Part shown: positions 1 to 9,379 of the stretch, piece by piece
How the letters are laid out: every line of letters starts with the position of its first letter
How positions within the stretch are numbered: the stretch's first letter is position 1
Source: Thermoplasmata archaeon
GTDB lineage: Archaea; Thermoplasmatota; Thermoplasmata; Sysuiplasmatales; Sysuiplasmataceae
Direction: 5' to 3'
DNA: 32,437 nt
Assembly: GCA_021817225.1 (NCBI GenBank)
Contig: JAKAVR010000020.1
Location: 1 to 32,437 of the forward strand
Position numbers and translations under genes: made by a program
Notes under the pieces: model-generated
Told to the model about the DNA's origin: nothing
Database searches by the model: none
Seen by the model: only the letters and a program-made list of their open reading frames with translations

Positions 1-86
1 TCCTTCTTTGAGAGTATGATTACTGACTTTGGCGCAAAACTTGACAATGCCCATCCCATCCCGACGCGCTGCCGTCTGGGAAGGGC

Positions 87-665
87 ATGGCATTACTGCT
101 TCAAAAACTTTACGATTGGTGCACTAGACAATATCCGTTCTCTACAAATGTATCGCAGGCAGTTGTCTCCAGTGCCAACCATAACCGTTCCACTCTTTCC
201 CTTTCCCTACAAAACGGAAATATCTACTTTGATGCAGGCCCAAACCAAAATCTGAGCTACCTCTACGTTAGGTTTGACCTAATCTTAACTGGACATTTCA
301 CCACCGGTCTGCATCCCAACTCCACGACAATATTCTACAATGCTCAGGCACTCAAGAATCAGAGTATTGAGACCCTTCTTGCATATGTAACACCACCCCA
401 GCAGGTATCTAATTTGTCAACCTATAATTTGTGGATATTCAACAACGTCAATGGTGCAAGCAGTGTCAATGCCACCGCGGCATTGCTAAACGAGAACAGC
501 AGTCTGCCGTCGTACAATTTTTCCATCTCGATCAACATGATAATTTTCATAAATTTGTGGTACCCGGACAGCACTCATACTTTTGATTTTGGCGCACAAG
601 TGAACGGATTTGGCATACCTGTCGTTGCAAGTGTCTCAATGTCGATAGTGGAACTTGGCAATTAG
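87..665 (+). CDS. hypothetical Asn-rich, probably extracellular protein; 5' end uncertain
   Basis: Open frame rich in N-x-S/T sequons; no signal peptide visible from this start and upstream frame is closed by stops. Confidence 0.45.
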   Translation: MALLLQKLYDWCTRQYPFSTNVSQAVVSSANHNRSTLSLSLQNGNIYFDAGPNQNLSYLYVRFDLILTGHFTTGLHPNSTTIFYNAQALKNQSIETLLAYVTPPQQVSNLSTYNLWIFNNVNGASSVNATAALLNENSSLPSYNFSISINMIIFINLWYPDSTHTFDFGAQVNGFGIPVVASVSMSIVELGN

Positions 666-695
666 ACATGGAGTGAAATCGAGGAGGAAAGAAGA

Positions 696-863
696 ATGAA
701 TCGCAACCACATCAGGATAGACAGTGGGTTTTCGGAAAGGCATGAAGAAATAACGTGCGCGTACAAAAGGAGAGTTAACAATAGAACGGTGTCACACAAG
801 GTTCGTGCAGTTGAGTCAGTTCCTCACTGTGTCGCATCTTCCACTGGCAAACATTTTCCATAG
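696..863 (+). CDS. small hypothetical protein (55 aa, MNRNHIRIDSGFSERHEEITCAYKRR...)
   Basis: ATG at 696 preceded by a strong SD-like GAGGAGGAAAGAAG; below the ORF track size cutoff. Confidence 0.3.
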   Translation: MNRNHIRIDSGFSERHEEITCAYKRRVNNRTVSHKVRAVESVPHCVASSTGKHFP

Positions 864-973
864 TACCTCACGGTGCTATATTCCGGCTTTGTCTCTTTTT
901 AATCATACACAGCGTCGCTCGAACAGTTCTGTGCGTCAAGCTGCATATCCAAGAATCGACTCATATGTGACGG

Positions 974-1002
974 CAAGCCTCGCGGCAATTAAGCGAGGCT
1001 TG
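974..1002. repeat. perfect 10-bp inverted repeat (hairpin)
   Basis: CAAGCCTCGC (974-983), 9-nt spacer, GCGAGGCTTG (993-1002). Confidence 0.7.
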
Positions 1003-1242
1003 ATTGTGTTGTCCTCCGCCCGATTCGGTCCCGTACGATATTGTCAAGCGCCAGCGATGAGAAAGACCGGTCGAAATGACAGGCACTAATGAACCAGGCC
1101 CGACATTTTTGCCATGCAGTAAATCCGTTTGTTCTGACTGGATGTGCACGAACGCGCATCCGTTGGAATTGAAACTTTTAAGCCAGCCCAAATCATATCC
1201 CTCCCTCAGACAAAACGAATTTGTGGGGAACAGTCAAGTCAA

Positions 1243-2010
1243 GTGAGAATATTGAAGCTGTTTAGGAACAGACATCAAGTCCTGCTTGCTTTCTTGGTGG
1301 TAATAGTATCATTGCTCTTGATTTTCTTGTTCATATTCCGGCCCCTGCTTGCTGGACCAACTTTTGCGGTGGCCAACAATTCTGTTTCGGGAACTTATTA
1401 TTGGAATACAAGTTCGTCAAACAATCCCCTCCCGAGCATTGGAGTAATCAGTTACATCAACGAGACACATGCGTTTTCATCCCAAATCATCTCCTCACAG
1501 CTATCCTTTATCCTTCTAGGGGAAGGAGCAAATCAGGGTAATCTGATACTAAACACTGATGGCTCATATATTTTCACCGGGAATGTCAGCGGAGTCATGA
1601 AGGCGAATCTGACTCCCAGCGCAATCAGAATCAGCGTTAATGACAGCGGGCCCGGAATGGGGTCGATAATAGGTGTGGAATTTGTCAACAGCTCCTCGAA
1701 TAACAATGGTCTCTTCTATCCAGTCAACGGATTCAACATGTCTAATCCCCCAGATATTTTCACCGACTCCTTTCCCTTCTCGGCAGGCTGGAATATCCAG
1801 AAACCGGATTCTGTTCAAAGAAATGCCAACGGGGGTGCGTTTTCATTCAGGGCACTGTTCATACTGTCCTACATTCTGACTTCAAGAGTCACACTGCCGA
1901 ATTATTTTGCATTTGATGTTATGCTACTGGGGTTGAATGAAAATGTGAGTTGTTCAATTAACCTGCACCTTGATGCCTACCCACCTCTGGCAGCTTCAAC
2001 CACGGGATAG
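1243..2010 (+). CDS. membrane-anchored surface protein with N-terminal TM segment and Asn-rich ectodomain
   Basis: ORF 1144..2010; GTG at 1243 directly precedes RILKLFRNRHQVLLAFLVVIVSLLLIFLFIF; many N-x-S/T sequons. Confidence 0.6.
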   Translation: MRILKLFRNRHQVLLAFLVVIVSLLLIFLFIFRPLLAGPTFAVANNSVSGTYYWNTSSSNNPLPSIGVISYINETHAFSSQIISSQLSFILLGEGANQGNLILNTDGSYIFTGNVSGVMKANLTPSAIRISVNDSGPGMGSIIGVEFVNSSSNNNGLFYPVNGFNMSNPPDIFTDSFPFSAGWNIQKPDSVQRNANGGAFSFRALFILSYILTSRVTLPNYFAFDVMLLGLNENVSCSINLHLDAYPPLAASTTG

Positions 2011-2301
2011 TCGACGAGTTATGCAGACGTTTAGGGTTCAAGTCCCATTGCATTCATTTGCGTTTTTGTCGGAGCTGTCACCGGCCTCCTGAAGAATGCA
2101 GTCTCGATCGCATTGCCGTGCTTTGAGGTTTAAGGGCTATTGGCCCAAGATGTCGAATTATGACGAATGTAATGTGCCTATGAACGTCTCAGACTCCAAC
2201 TGAGGCATTCGGGGACGCAAGGCAGCCGTCAATCTGCATGAGCAAATGACGAAGTTCGGGCCAAATCAAGCTTTAAGCCATGCCAGGACATTGAGTTTGC
2301 A

Positions 2302-2709
2302 ATGACAGCACGATCATCAATATCTGAGTCCGCCAGCTTGTACAGCCCTCCTTCTGATGTTCTCGTTGTCACCACTCCATACCTGCCAGGATATCGCGTA
2401 ACAAAAGTAATTGGCAATACATTCGGCTTGATAGTGCGTTCGCGCGGCCTGGGCCAGAACATATGGGCATTCTTCAGAAGCTGGGGTGGCGGAGAGATCA
2501 AGGTGTACACCAACCTTCTTGCCCAGGTGCGCCATCAGGCCATTGAGCGTCTTTGCGAACACGCAAAGGGTCTTGGCGCAAACGCCGTCCTTTCCCTTGG
2601 ATTCGACACATCTGAAATAGGATCCGTGATGACTGAGGTTCTGGCATTTGGTACAGCTGTGGTCGTGGAGCCGGACACCGCGTCCCCGCAACCTGTGTCT
2701 CTACGGTGA
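2302..2709 (+). CDS. YbjQ/UPF0145 family protein
   Basis: VVTTPYLPGYRVTKVIGNTFGLIVRSRGLGQNI...LLAQVRHQAIERLCEHAKGLGANAVLSLGFDTSEIG pattern of the family. Confidence 0.85.
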   Translation: MTARSSISESASLYSPPSDVLVVTTPYLPGYRVTKVIGNTFGLIVRSRGLGQNIWAFFRSWGGGEIKVYTNLLAQVRHQAIERLCEHAKGLGANAVLSLGFDTSEIGSVMTEVLAFGTAVVVEPDTASPQPVSLR

Positions 2710-2919
2710 TGGGCAATTGGAACAAGCTCTATGAATGTCGTCCATGAGAATGGCCTGAGTTGGCCAGGAAGATTGAGCCACGACATGTAATATTGTAATT
2801 GTGATTCAGACAACTTCTGCCGCTACCAGGTATTTGGCATATGTTTTATCTGTCAGTGCCTCATATTTCTTTGACTGGGAAGCGGTGAATTCTTCTCATT
2901 TCACAGGGATGGAAGAAGC

Positions 2920-3072
2920 ATGCGAATTCTGAAACTGAGACTACTCACTATGGGTTGCATTATCGCAGCTCTCGGGGTAATTCTGAGTGTAACAAGGGGT
3001 CTTTCCGTCCCAATTGAAGTACTCGTCGGGGCCGGGCTTGTGCTCTTCATTGCGGGATTACTGATGAAATAG
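2920..3072 (+). CDS. small two-TM membrane protein (50 aa)
   Basis: MRILKLRLLTMGCIIAALGVILSVTRGLSVPIEVLVGAGLVLFIAGLLMK; ATG 2920 to TAG 3072; below ORF track cutoff. Confidence 0.5.
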   Translation: MRILKLRLLTMGCIIAALGVILSVTRGLSVPIEVLVGAGLVLFIAGLLMK

Positions 3073-3457
3073 TCTCCGTGCACGCACCGCTTTCCTGAAC
3101 TGACTTCGAATGCGGGCCGTCTGAACCTGTTTGCACAAGCAGTTTTCTGATTCCGTCCTCCTCATTCAACGCATTCATTGAAATCGTGAATTCACGCAAC
3201 TCGGACTATTCTGAATCATTCACTTAATAGAACCAGAGCGGTTACCCTGTGCAACTGCCTTCCATCCCAGACACCAGGCAGTCGTTGCCTCAATCCCTGT
3301 CTTTGTAACGAGGCGCTGAGAATTTCACCGTTTCGAATATGTATGATTCGGAATTTCATGAGAAAATGATCGCCATGGGGGAAAAATCCTGTCCCATGGC
3401 AGACTCCCTGCATGAGCTGTCTATAGACTTGTCTGCATAAGTCAGAACATACGAGCT

Positions 3458-3867
3458 GTGGGCAGCTTGCGACTCGACAGACTTATTGGAATAGGTGTTG
3501 TATTCTGTTAATGGTCTTCTTTGTACCTTTTGCCGCCCTTCCCGGATACGTGCAGCATGGTGAGACCCTCTTTTCGGCATTCTCAACCGCAGTCGTAAAT
3601 CTGCCTCACACGCAGGATACAGGAACGGCCAGCGAAGTAGCCGGCGCACTGACTGTTGTGATAACTTGACCTGTGACTATACCTGCGGGCTGCATGGGCA
3701 TAAATCCGCTCGGATCCGGTGTACTTGGCGTCTGTGGCATGGGAATGCTGACGGCTGCCCCCTACCTGACAGGCCAGTTGTCGTCCTGTTCGGCTTCCAA
3801 CTTCGACTTGGGATTTTACTTCATCTGGGTCCTTTCGATCGCCGAACTGGCGGCAACGACCAAGTGA
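3458..3867 (+). pseudogene. decayed paralog of the four-TM protein encoded at 10519..10998
   Basis: VGSLRLDRLIGIGVVF / LLMVFFVPFAALPGYVQHGETLFSAFSTAVVNLP...ALTVVIT*PVTIPAGCMGINPLGSGVLGVCGMGMLTAAPYL aligns along the 10519..10998 protein; one frameshift near 3495-3510 and one in-frame TGA at 3667-3669. Confidence 0.8.
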
Positions 3868-3924
3868 AATGGCGGTGCCTTTGGGCGGCGCCGGGTCAGG
3901 GCAGCGGCTGCTGTGCCGGCAGGT

Positions 3925-4770
3925 TCACCGGTGGCGGGATTTCGGTCTTCCCAGGCTGTTCAGCTCATCAAATGTCATTACATTTCTCGTGAGCGTCTCG
4001 TAAGTGCCTATCTCCAGCACCTCTGTTGCAGCAATTTTCAGATGTGAAAGGGCTATGTACGCCCCGCTTGGACCGAAGCTCACCCTGGCGACTCCAAGTC
4101 TCTCGAGCTCATCAATCGGCGGCAGCTCTCTCCTTATCATCACGTTTACGGGACAATCCAGAGCATCCACGAATTTTGAGATGGAATAGGCATCCATGAG
4201 TCCCATGGGATATACACAGTCTGCCCCCGCGTCCCTGTATGCCACCGCCCTTCGGACTGCCTCCTCAAACCTGGCATCATCGTCCCCTTTCGCATACCTG
4301 AGCGCATCTGTCCTTCCGTTCACAACCAGGGGCACACCTGCTTCCCTTCCCGCCTCTATGGCCGCTTTTATCCTTTCTGTCTGTTTCTCCAGCGGAAGCA
4401 GCTTACGTGTGCCGTGGACAAAGTCCTCTATGTTTATGCCAACAGCCCCTGCCTTTAGCACGTCATGGACCGTCCTCTTGACTTCAGCTGCCGTCTTTCC
4501 AAATCCCCCCACTATGTCCGCGCTCAGGGGGACACTTATGATGCGCGCAATCCTCCGCACGGCCAAGGCAAGTTCCTTCCTGTCGATGAATTCACCATCG
4601 GGGTAGCCGAGCGACACCATCATCGCAGAACTTGAAGTTGCAATGGCTGGAAAACCGGTTTCCTCGAATATCCTGGCGCTGACAGCATCCCAGGCATTTG
4701 GCAGTATCAGTATGTGTTTGCCGTGATGCAGTTTGCGAAACAACTCAGCCTTGCTTCTCTGGGACGACAT
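3925..4770 (-). CDS. isocitrate lyase/PEP mutase family protein
   Basis: LPNAWDAVSARIFEETGFPAIATSSSAMMVSLGYPDG...VPLSADIVGGFG...GAVGINIEDF...VVNGRTDAL. Confidence 0.9.
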   Translation of the reverse strand: MSSQRSKAELFRKLHHGKHILILPNAWDAVSARIFEETGFPAIATSSSAMMVSLGYPDGEFIDRKELALAVRRIARIISVPLSADIVGGFGKTAAEVKRTVHDVLKAGAVGINIEDFVHGTRKLLPLEKQTERIKAAIEAGREAGVPLVVNGRTDALRYAKGDDDARFEEAVRRAVAYRDAGADCVYPMGLMDAYSISKFVDALDCPVNVMIRRELPPIDELERLGVARVSFGPSGAYIALSHLKIAATEVLEIGTYETLTRNVMTFDELNSLGRPKSRHR

Positions 4771-5210
4771 TCAGTGCACAAAATGCACAGGCATTATTAA
4801 ACAGTTCGATGTCCTCGTGCATCGCGGGAGCAATAAGGGCGCTGTCTTCCCTTCCAAATCCAGCATATGGAGAGCAGAGTCTTGGCACCATCCTGCCTGC
4901 ACCCCGCCTTCTCTTCCCCGCCAGTGGCGCCGAAAGCGTCGAATCTTGAAATCTTGGAAATCTGGAGCATCCTGGCAAGAACATCAAACGATTAAGATTC
5001 TAATGTGGCTTGTCGGCAGTTCACCTCATGCGGTAACCGGGCACCGCATCGGACAGTTGCGTGATATTGCCTGTTTTTCTGTTTTTATACCGTATGCATC
5101 ATATGTTCGGCATTTCTTATATCTGGAACTGCAGGCTAAGGAGAGATCGGTGTCAGTAAACGCAAGTACTGAGTAAAAGCATAGGGAGCACTTCCACGAA
5201 GCATCGCCTC

Positions 5211-6263
5211 ATGAAGGCATTTGTGATGCGCACGGTCGGAGAGGTTGGAATGACCGAGAAAATCATACCAACTCTTGGACCGGATGATGCTCTTGTCAGG
5301 ACGACGGTGGCGATGATATGCACATCCGATTCACATACTGTTCGTGGTTCCATCGGTCCCAGAGTGAACATGACGCTTGGTCATGAGGCAGTCGGGATAG
5401 TGAGCGATGTGGGCTCCAACGTGAAGCTCTTCAAACCGGGGGACAGGGTTGTAGTAGGGGCTATTACACCGGACTGGTTTGATCCGGCATCGCAGGATGG
5501 ACATTCCTCGCAGGCAGATGCACCGCTTGGCGGCTGGAAGTTCTCCAACACCAAGGATGGCGTATTCGCCGAATATTTCCATGTCAATCAGGCAGATGCA
5601 AACATGGCCAGAATTCCAGATTCAGTCCAGGACGAGGCGGCTGTGTACTGTGCAGACATGATGTCTACTGGCTTCATGGGTGCAGAGAATGCACATATTC
5701 CGACAGGAGGGACGATAGCCATTTTCGGCCAGGGACCGGTTGGACTGATGGCCACCGCTGGAGCGAGGCTCAGGGGCGCAGGGTTGATAATTGCGGTAGA
5801 GAACGTGCCCGCAAGGCAGGAACTGGCAAAATACTACGGCGCAGACTTCGTTATTGATCACACAATGGAGAACGTTGTAAGGAAGATCATGGAAATCACA
5901 GATGGAGAAGGCGTCGATTCATCAATCGAGGCTACCGGCTCCGATACCGCTTTCCAGAACTGCATCAAGGTGACGAAGCCGGGAGGTTTCGTATCTGGCA
6001 TAGGTTACCACGGAGACGGGGAATTCGTTCATATTCCAAGGACAGACTGGGGTGTTGGAATGGCGGAAAAGACAATTGTCACCGGTCTCTGCCCTGGTGG
6101 GAGGCTCAGAATGGAGAGGCTGCTCAGGATACTCGAGATGAAGAGAATAGACCCGACAAAAATGACGACTCACAAATTCCACTTCGATGAAATGGAGAAA
6201 GCATTCGAGATTATGGACAAGAAGCTTGATGGGGTAATAAAAGCGCTCATTTTCTTTCAATGA
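5211..6263 (+). CDS. zinc-dependent secondary alcohol dehydrogenase (Thermoanaerobacter brockii ADH-like)
   Basis: MKAFVMRTVGEVG...CTSDSHT...GHEAVGIV...GDRVVVGAITPDW...GWKFSNTKDGVFAEYFHVN...DMMSTGF...GLCPGGRLRMERLL. Confidence 0.92.
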   Translation: MKAFVMRTVGEVGMTEKIIPTLGPDDALVRTTVAMICTSDSHTVRGSIGPRVNMTLGHEAVGIVSDVGSNVKLFKPGDRVVVGAITPDWFDPASQDGHSSQADAPLGGWKFSNTKDGVFAEYFHVNQADANMARIPDSVQDEAAVYCADMMSTGFMGAENAHIPTGGTIAIFGQGPVGLMATAGARLRGAGLIIAVENVPARQELAKYYGADFVIDHTMENVVRKIMEITDGEGVDSSIEATGSDTAFQNCIKVTKPGGFVSGIGYHGDGEFVHIPRTDWGVGMAEKTIVTGLCPGGRLRMERLLRILEMKRIDPTKMTTHKFHFDEMEKAFEIMDKKLDGVIKALIFFQ

Positions 6264-6345
6264 ACCCATCTCTTCTCATTCGGGCAACATGTTTCCCGGA
6301 AGCAGGTTCGGCGGGATATTATAGCTTCCACCCATTGAGTCAATT

Positions 6346-7083
6346 ATGGGCAAACGAGAATCGCGGAATCTTCTCTACTCCGACCTTGCGGAGTACTACG
6401 ATGCCATCTACAACTGGAAAGACTATTCCTCAGAAGTGCATTTTATCAAGAAGCTTATCGCCTCAAGCAAGAAATCAGTCGGCAACGAGCTCCTAGACGT
6501 CGGCTGTGGAACAGGAAGGCATGTTGCACTCCTCGCGGACAGTTTCAAATGCACAGGGCTGGACCTGAGTGACGAGATGCTCCGTATCGCCAGAAGGAAT
6601 GTGAAGGGCGCGAAGTTCGTCAAGGGAAACATGTTTGGCTTCGAACTCCACAAGAAGTTTGACGTTATTCTATGTCTTTTCAGCGCCATTGCCTATGCTA
6701 AGACGGACGAGCAGTTGAAGGGAACACTGTCCTCATTTTCAAGCCACCTCAGGGATGGAGGGATGGTCATAATTCAGCCGTGGATTCAGAAGTCGAAGTG
6801 GAAGAAGGGGCACATAGCAATGGAGACATTTGATTCAGGGAACGTCAAGATAGCAAGGGCATCATACAGTGGAGGCACCCCCAGGCTCTCAACCTTCAGG
6901 ATGGAATACATTATCGCCGAGAAGGGCAAAGGGATAAGGCATGTGGTGGAGGAAGACGCATTCCCCTACTTCCAACGTGCGAAATATGAAAGGATAATGA
7001 GGAAACTTGGGCTGCGACCCAGGTTTGTCACCAACAAGCTCTTTGGCGACAGGGGCCTCCTCGTAGGGATCAAGGATTCATAG
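6346..7083 (+). CDS. class I SAM-dependent methyltransferase
   Basis: YDAIYNWKDY...LLDVGCGTGRHVALLADSFKCTGLDLSDEMLRIARRN; TATA-like atattatag about 29 nt upstream of ATG. Confidence 0.88.
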   Translation: MGKRESRNLLYSDLAEYYDAIYNWKDYSSEVHFIKKLIASSKKSVGNELLDVGCGTGRHVALLADSFKCTGLDLSDEMLRIARRNVKGAKFVKGNMFGFELHKKFDVILCLFSAIAYAKTDEQLKGTLSSFSSHLRDGGMVIIQPWIQKSKWKKGHIAMETFDSGNVKIARASYSGGTPRLSTFRMEYIIAEKGKGIRHVVEEDAFPYFQRAKYERIMRKLGLRPRFVTNKLFGDRGLLVGIKDS

Positions 7084-7177
7084 AACATGGACTGTTCACC
7101 GGTAACAGCAAGGTTGAGTTTCCTCTTGTCTGAGATGCAGATGCTTTGGCGATGGAATGAGATGAAGCTCGGAACTG

Positions 7178-7185
7178 TTTTTAAA
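7178..7185 (+). promoter_or_regulatory. TATA box consistent with a leaderless transcript
   Basis: tttttaaa centred about 25 nt upstream of ATG 7206. Confidence 0.5.
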
Positions 7186-7205
7186 CTAGAAGCAAATCAG
7201 ACATC

Positions 7206-7655
7206 ATGGTCTCCGATAGGAAGACGGTGATTGTGCTGGGACTTCTTGTCCTGGTGGAATACACGCTGGGAGCGCTTGTCACATTCAGCGATCCATTGGA
7301 TGCAGGTTTCAGTTTGTCCTCCTTCCCGACGACATATCCTGCCTATCTTCCACTCGTCCACAGGCTTTTCTCCATAGTGCTCATAGCAGCATGGATAGTC
7401 CTTCCGGTGTCGCTGAAGGGCTCAAGGGCTTTTGTGTTGTCGCACATCACCCTCGGGCTGATAGTGTTACAGGCAATCATCGGAATATTCATTCCCTATA
7501 CACAGGGAAACCCGGTCAACAACTACATCGTGATAGTCCATTTCTCTGTCAGCGGGCTTATCATCGCTGCTGCGGGGTTCACAGTGGTGCTTGCTTGGCT
7601 TGCCGACCGTCCCGATGGAAGGCAAACAGTGCGTAAGCCGTCAGTAGAGAACTGA
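7206..7655 (+). CDS. half-size CtaA/COX15-like four-TM membrane protein
   Basis: Four hydrophobic segments; LVHRLFSIVLI, LQAIIGIFIPYTQGNPVN, IVHFSVSG motifs, paralogous to the convergent gene. Confidence 0.65.
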   Translation: MVSDRKTVIVLGLLVLVEYTLGALVTFSDPLDAGFSLSSFPTTYPAYLPLVHRLFSIVLIAAWIVLPVSLKGSRAFVLSHITLGLIVLQAIIGIFIPYTQGNPVNNYIVIVHFSVSGLIIAAAGFTVVLAWLADRPDGRQTVRKPSVEN

Positions 7656-8046
7656 CAAGCATAAGAACACCGGCGTTTCCTTCATGCAATATGACATTTA
7701 CAGGATGATCCTGGCTGTAAATCGTGATGCCCCCGAGCACGGCCTGCAGGAGGAGCAGGACAAAGGCAGCAATAGAGAGCCACAGGAGGTTCATACCCTC
7801 TCGTCCGCCTGCATGGTTGAGAACGAGCTTCAGCAGGACCACAACTAAGTTGATTATGAACACCACAATCAGAACGATCGCCCATAATCTGTGAATCTCC
7901 TCCAGCACTCCAGGCCAAGTGAATACTATTGTTGAGTATGGGAAATCGTTGTAGCCGGGGTCGAGGAATACAACCATCGAGGCTATAACAAACTCAATCC
8001 AGGTTACGACCGTTACCAGAATGGCCGTCAGTTTGTAAGATTCCAT
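7579..8046 (-). CDS. half-size CtaA/COX15-like four-TM membrane protein
   Basis: MESYKLTAILV start (ORF extends to 8073); EIHRLWAIVLIVV, LLQAVLGGITIYSQDHPVN, ILHEGNAG motifs. Confidence 0.68.
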   Translation of the reverse strand: MESYKLTAILVTVVTWIEFVIASMVVFLDPGYNDFPYSTIVFTWPGVLEEIHRLWAIVLIVVFIINLVVVLLKLVLNHAGGREGMNLLWLSIAAFVLLLLQAVLGGITIYSQDHPVNVILHEGNAGVLMLVSSLLTAYALFAFHRDGRQAKQAPL

Positions 8047-8135
8047 CCGAGTCGTTACGAACAGCCACCTCATCTATTTTACCGTTGCTGCCGACACGTA
8101 GAAAGATGCAGCCCCGATCTGGCGGGGAGTTCACA

Positions 8136-9299
8136 CTATGTCCTGCTGCCTATGAATTTCTCAAGTTCATCCAGACCGTGGCCGATGTCTTCAAGATTCC
8201 CGGAAAAAGATATTCTCAGGTGCTTCTCCCCTTCCGTACCAAAGGCAATGCCCGGCAGGACGGCGACGTGATGACTCTCTAGGAATTGTGCACAGAACTC
8301 CTTCGATTTCATATCAATGTCATATGAGGGGAAGGCGTAGAAAGCGCCGTCGATGTTTCCCGTATGCATACCATCTATCTGATTCAGCCGCTTCTGCACG
8401 AAGTCCCTCTTTGTTCTGAACTCCTCCCTGAACCTCTGTATGTGGCCGTCGCAGTGATTAAGCGCATATTCGGATGCCAGTTGTATGAACGGGGGTGAGC
8501 AGGTGTATGTGTGTTCGACGAGCCTGACCATATCCCTGAGAACTTCATGCGAAGCAACTACATACCCAGCCCTCCACCCTGTCATTGAATAGCTCTTCGA
8601 AAGTGAAAAGAGGGACACAACGGTATCGGGCTCTTTTTCAAGGCTGCCTGCAGAGATATGCTCTTTTTCGTAGACAAGATCTTCGTATGCCTCGTCGCTG
8701 ACAAGCCTTGCCCCGTTCGACGCACATTCGCCATAGATCTCCTCCAATTCTCTTCTGTCGAGAACCTTTCCGGTGGGATTGCATGGATCGTTCAGAACGA
8801 CGGCCGCAGTCCTGGAACTCATGGCCGATTTGAGTTTCTTCAGATCGGGGGTGAAACCATCAACTGTCCCGTAGTATCTCACCTTGAGCCCTGCAAGGAG
8901 GGCAGGCTCGGTATAGAAAAAGCCAGGGTTGGGGAGCAGTATTTCATTCCTGCCGCTGCCAGCCACAGCCATGAATGCCGCATATATCGCCATCTTGGTT
9001 GTCATGAATGCGCAGCTGTCGGCCGCACACTCGATCCTGTTCTTCCGTCTGACCTTGGCTGCTATTGCCTCCCTGACGGATGGAATGCCGGATGCAGAAG
9101 TGTAATGTGTCTTTCCATCCTTCATGCCGCTGTAGGCAGCATCGACGATATCGGCCGGTGTGTCGTATGTGGGCTCCCCCACTGCGAGTGAGATTATTCT
9201 CTCCCCTCGTTCCATCTTCTTCAGCACAAGGTTGATTGAATCGAATGCACCCGAGTCATGCAAATCAGAGAGCCGCGTAGCTGCCACCTGGTTCCACAA
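8136..9299 (-). CDS. class I/II PLP-dependent aminotransferase
   Basis: ISLAVGEPTYDTPADIVDAAYSGM...NPCNPTGKVL...SDEAYEDLVY...SLSKSYSMTGWRAGYVVA. Confidence 0.93.
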   Translation of the reverse strand: MWNQVAATRLSDLHDSGAFDSINLVLKKMERGERIISLAVGEPTYDTPADIVDAAYSGMKDGKTHYTSASGIPSVREAIAAKVRRKNRIECAADSCAFMTTKMAIYAAFMAVAGSGRNEILLPNPGFFYTEPALLAGLKVRYYGTVDGFTPDLKKLKSAMSSRTAAVVLNDPCNPTGKVLDRRELEEIYGECASNGARLVSDEAYEDLVYEKEHISAGSLEKEPDTVVSLFSLSKSYSMTGWRAGYVVASHEVLRDMVRLVEHTYTCSPPFIQLASEYALNHCDGHIQRFREEFRTKRDFVQKRLNQIDGMHTGNIDGAFYAFPSYDIDMKSKEFCAQFLESHHVAVLPGIAFGTEGEKHLRISFSGNLEDIGHGLDELEKFIGSRT

Positions 9300-9379
9300 T
9301 GTCCGGGCGCTTCAATATGTTTCTCATACTGACGGACTTGGATGGAGATGGTCAACATGGAGCACAAGGCATCTTGTGG

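Noticed and set aside
2030-2052. tRNA T-arm-like string ttagggttcaagtcccattgca
   Set aside because: Only three T-stem pairs form and no matching acceptor or anticodon arm fits upstream, where a CDS ends; at most a tRNA fragment.
4745-5176. ORFs in the gap between the PEP mutase-like gene and the ADH gene
   Set aside because: Low-complexity, overlapping frames on both strands with no motif or start signal; likely intergenic.
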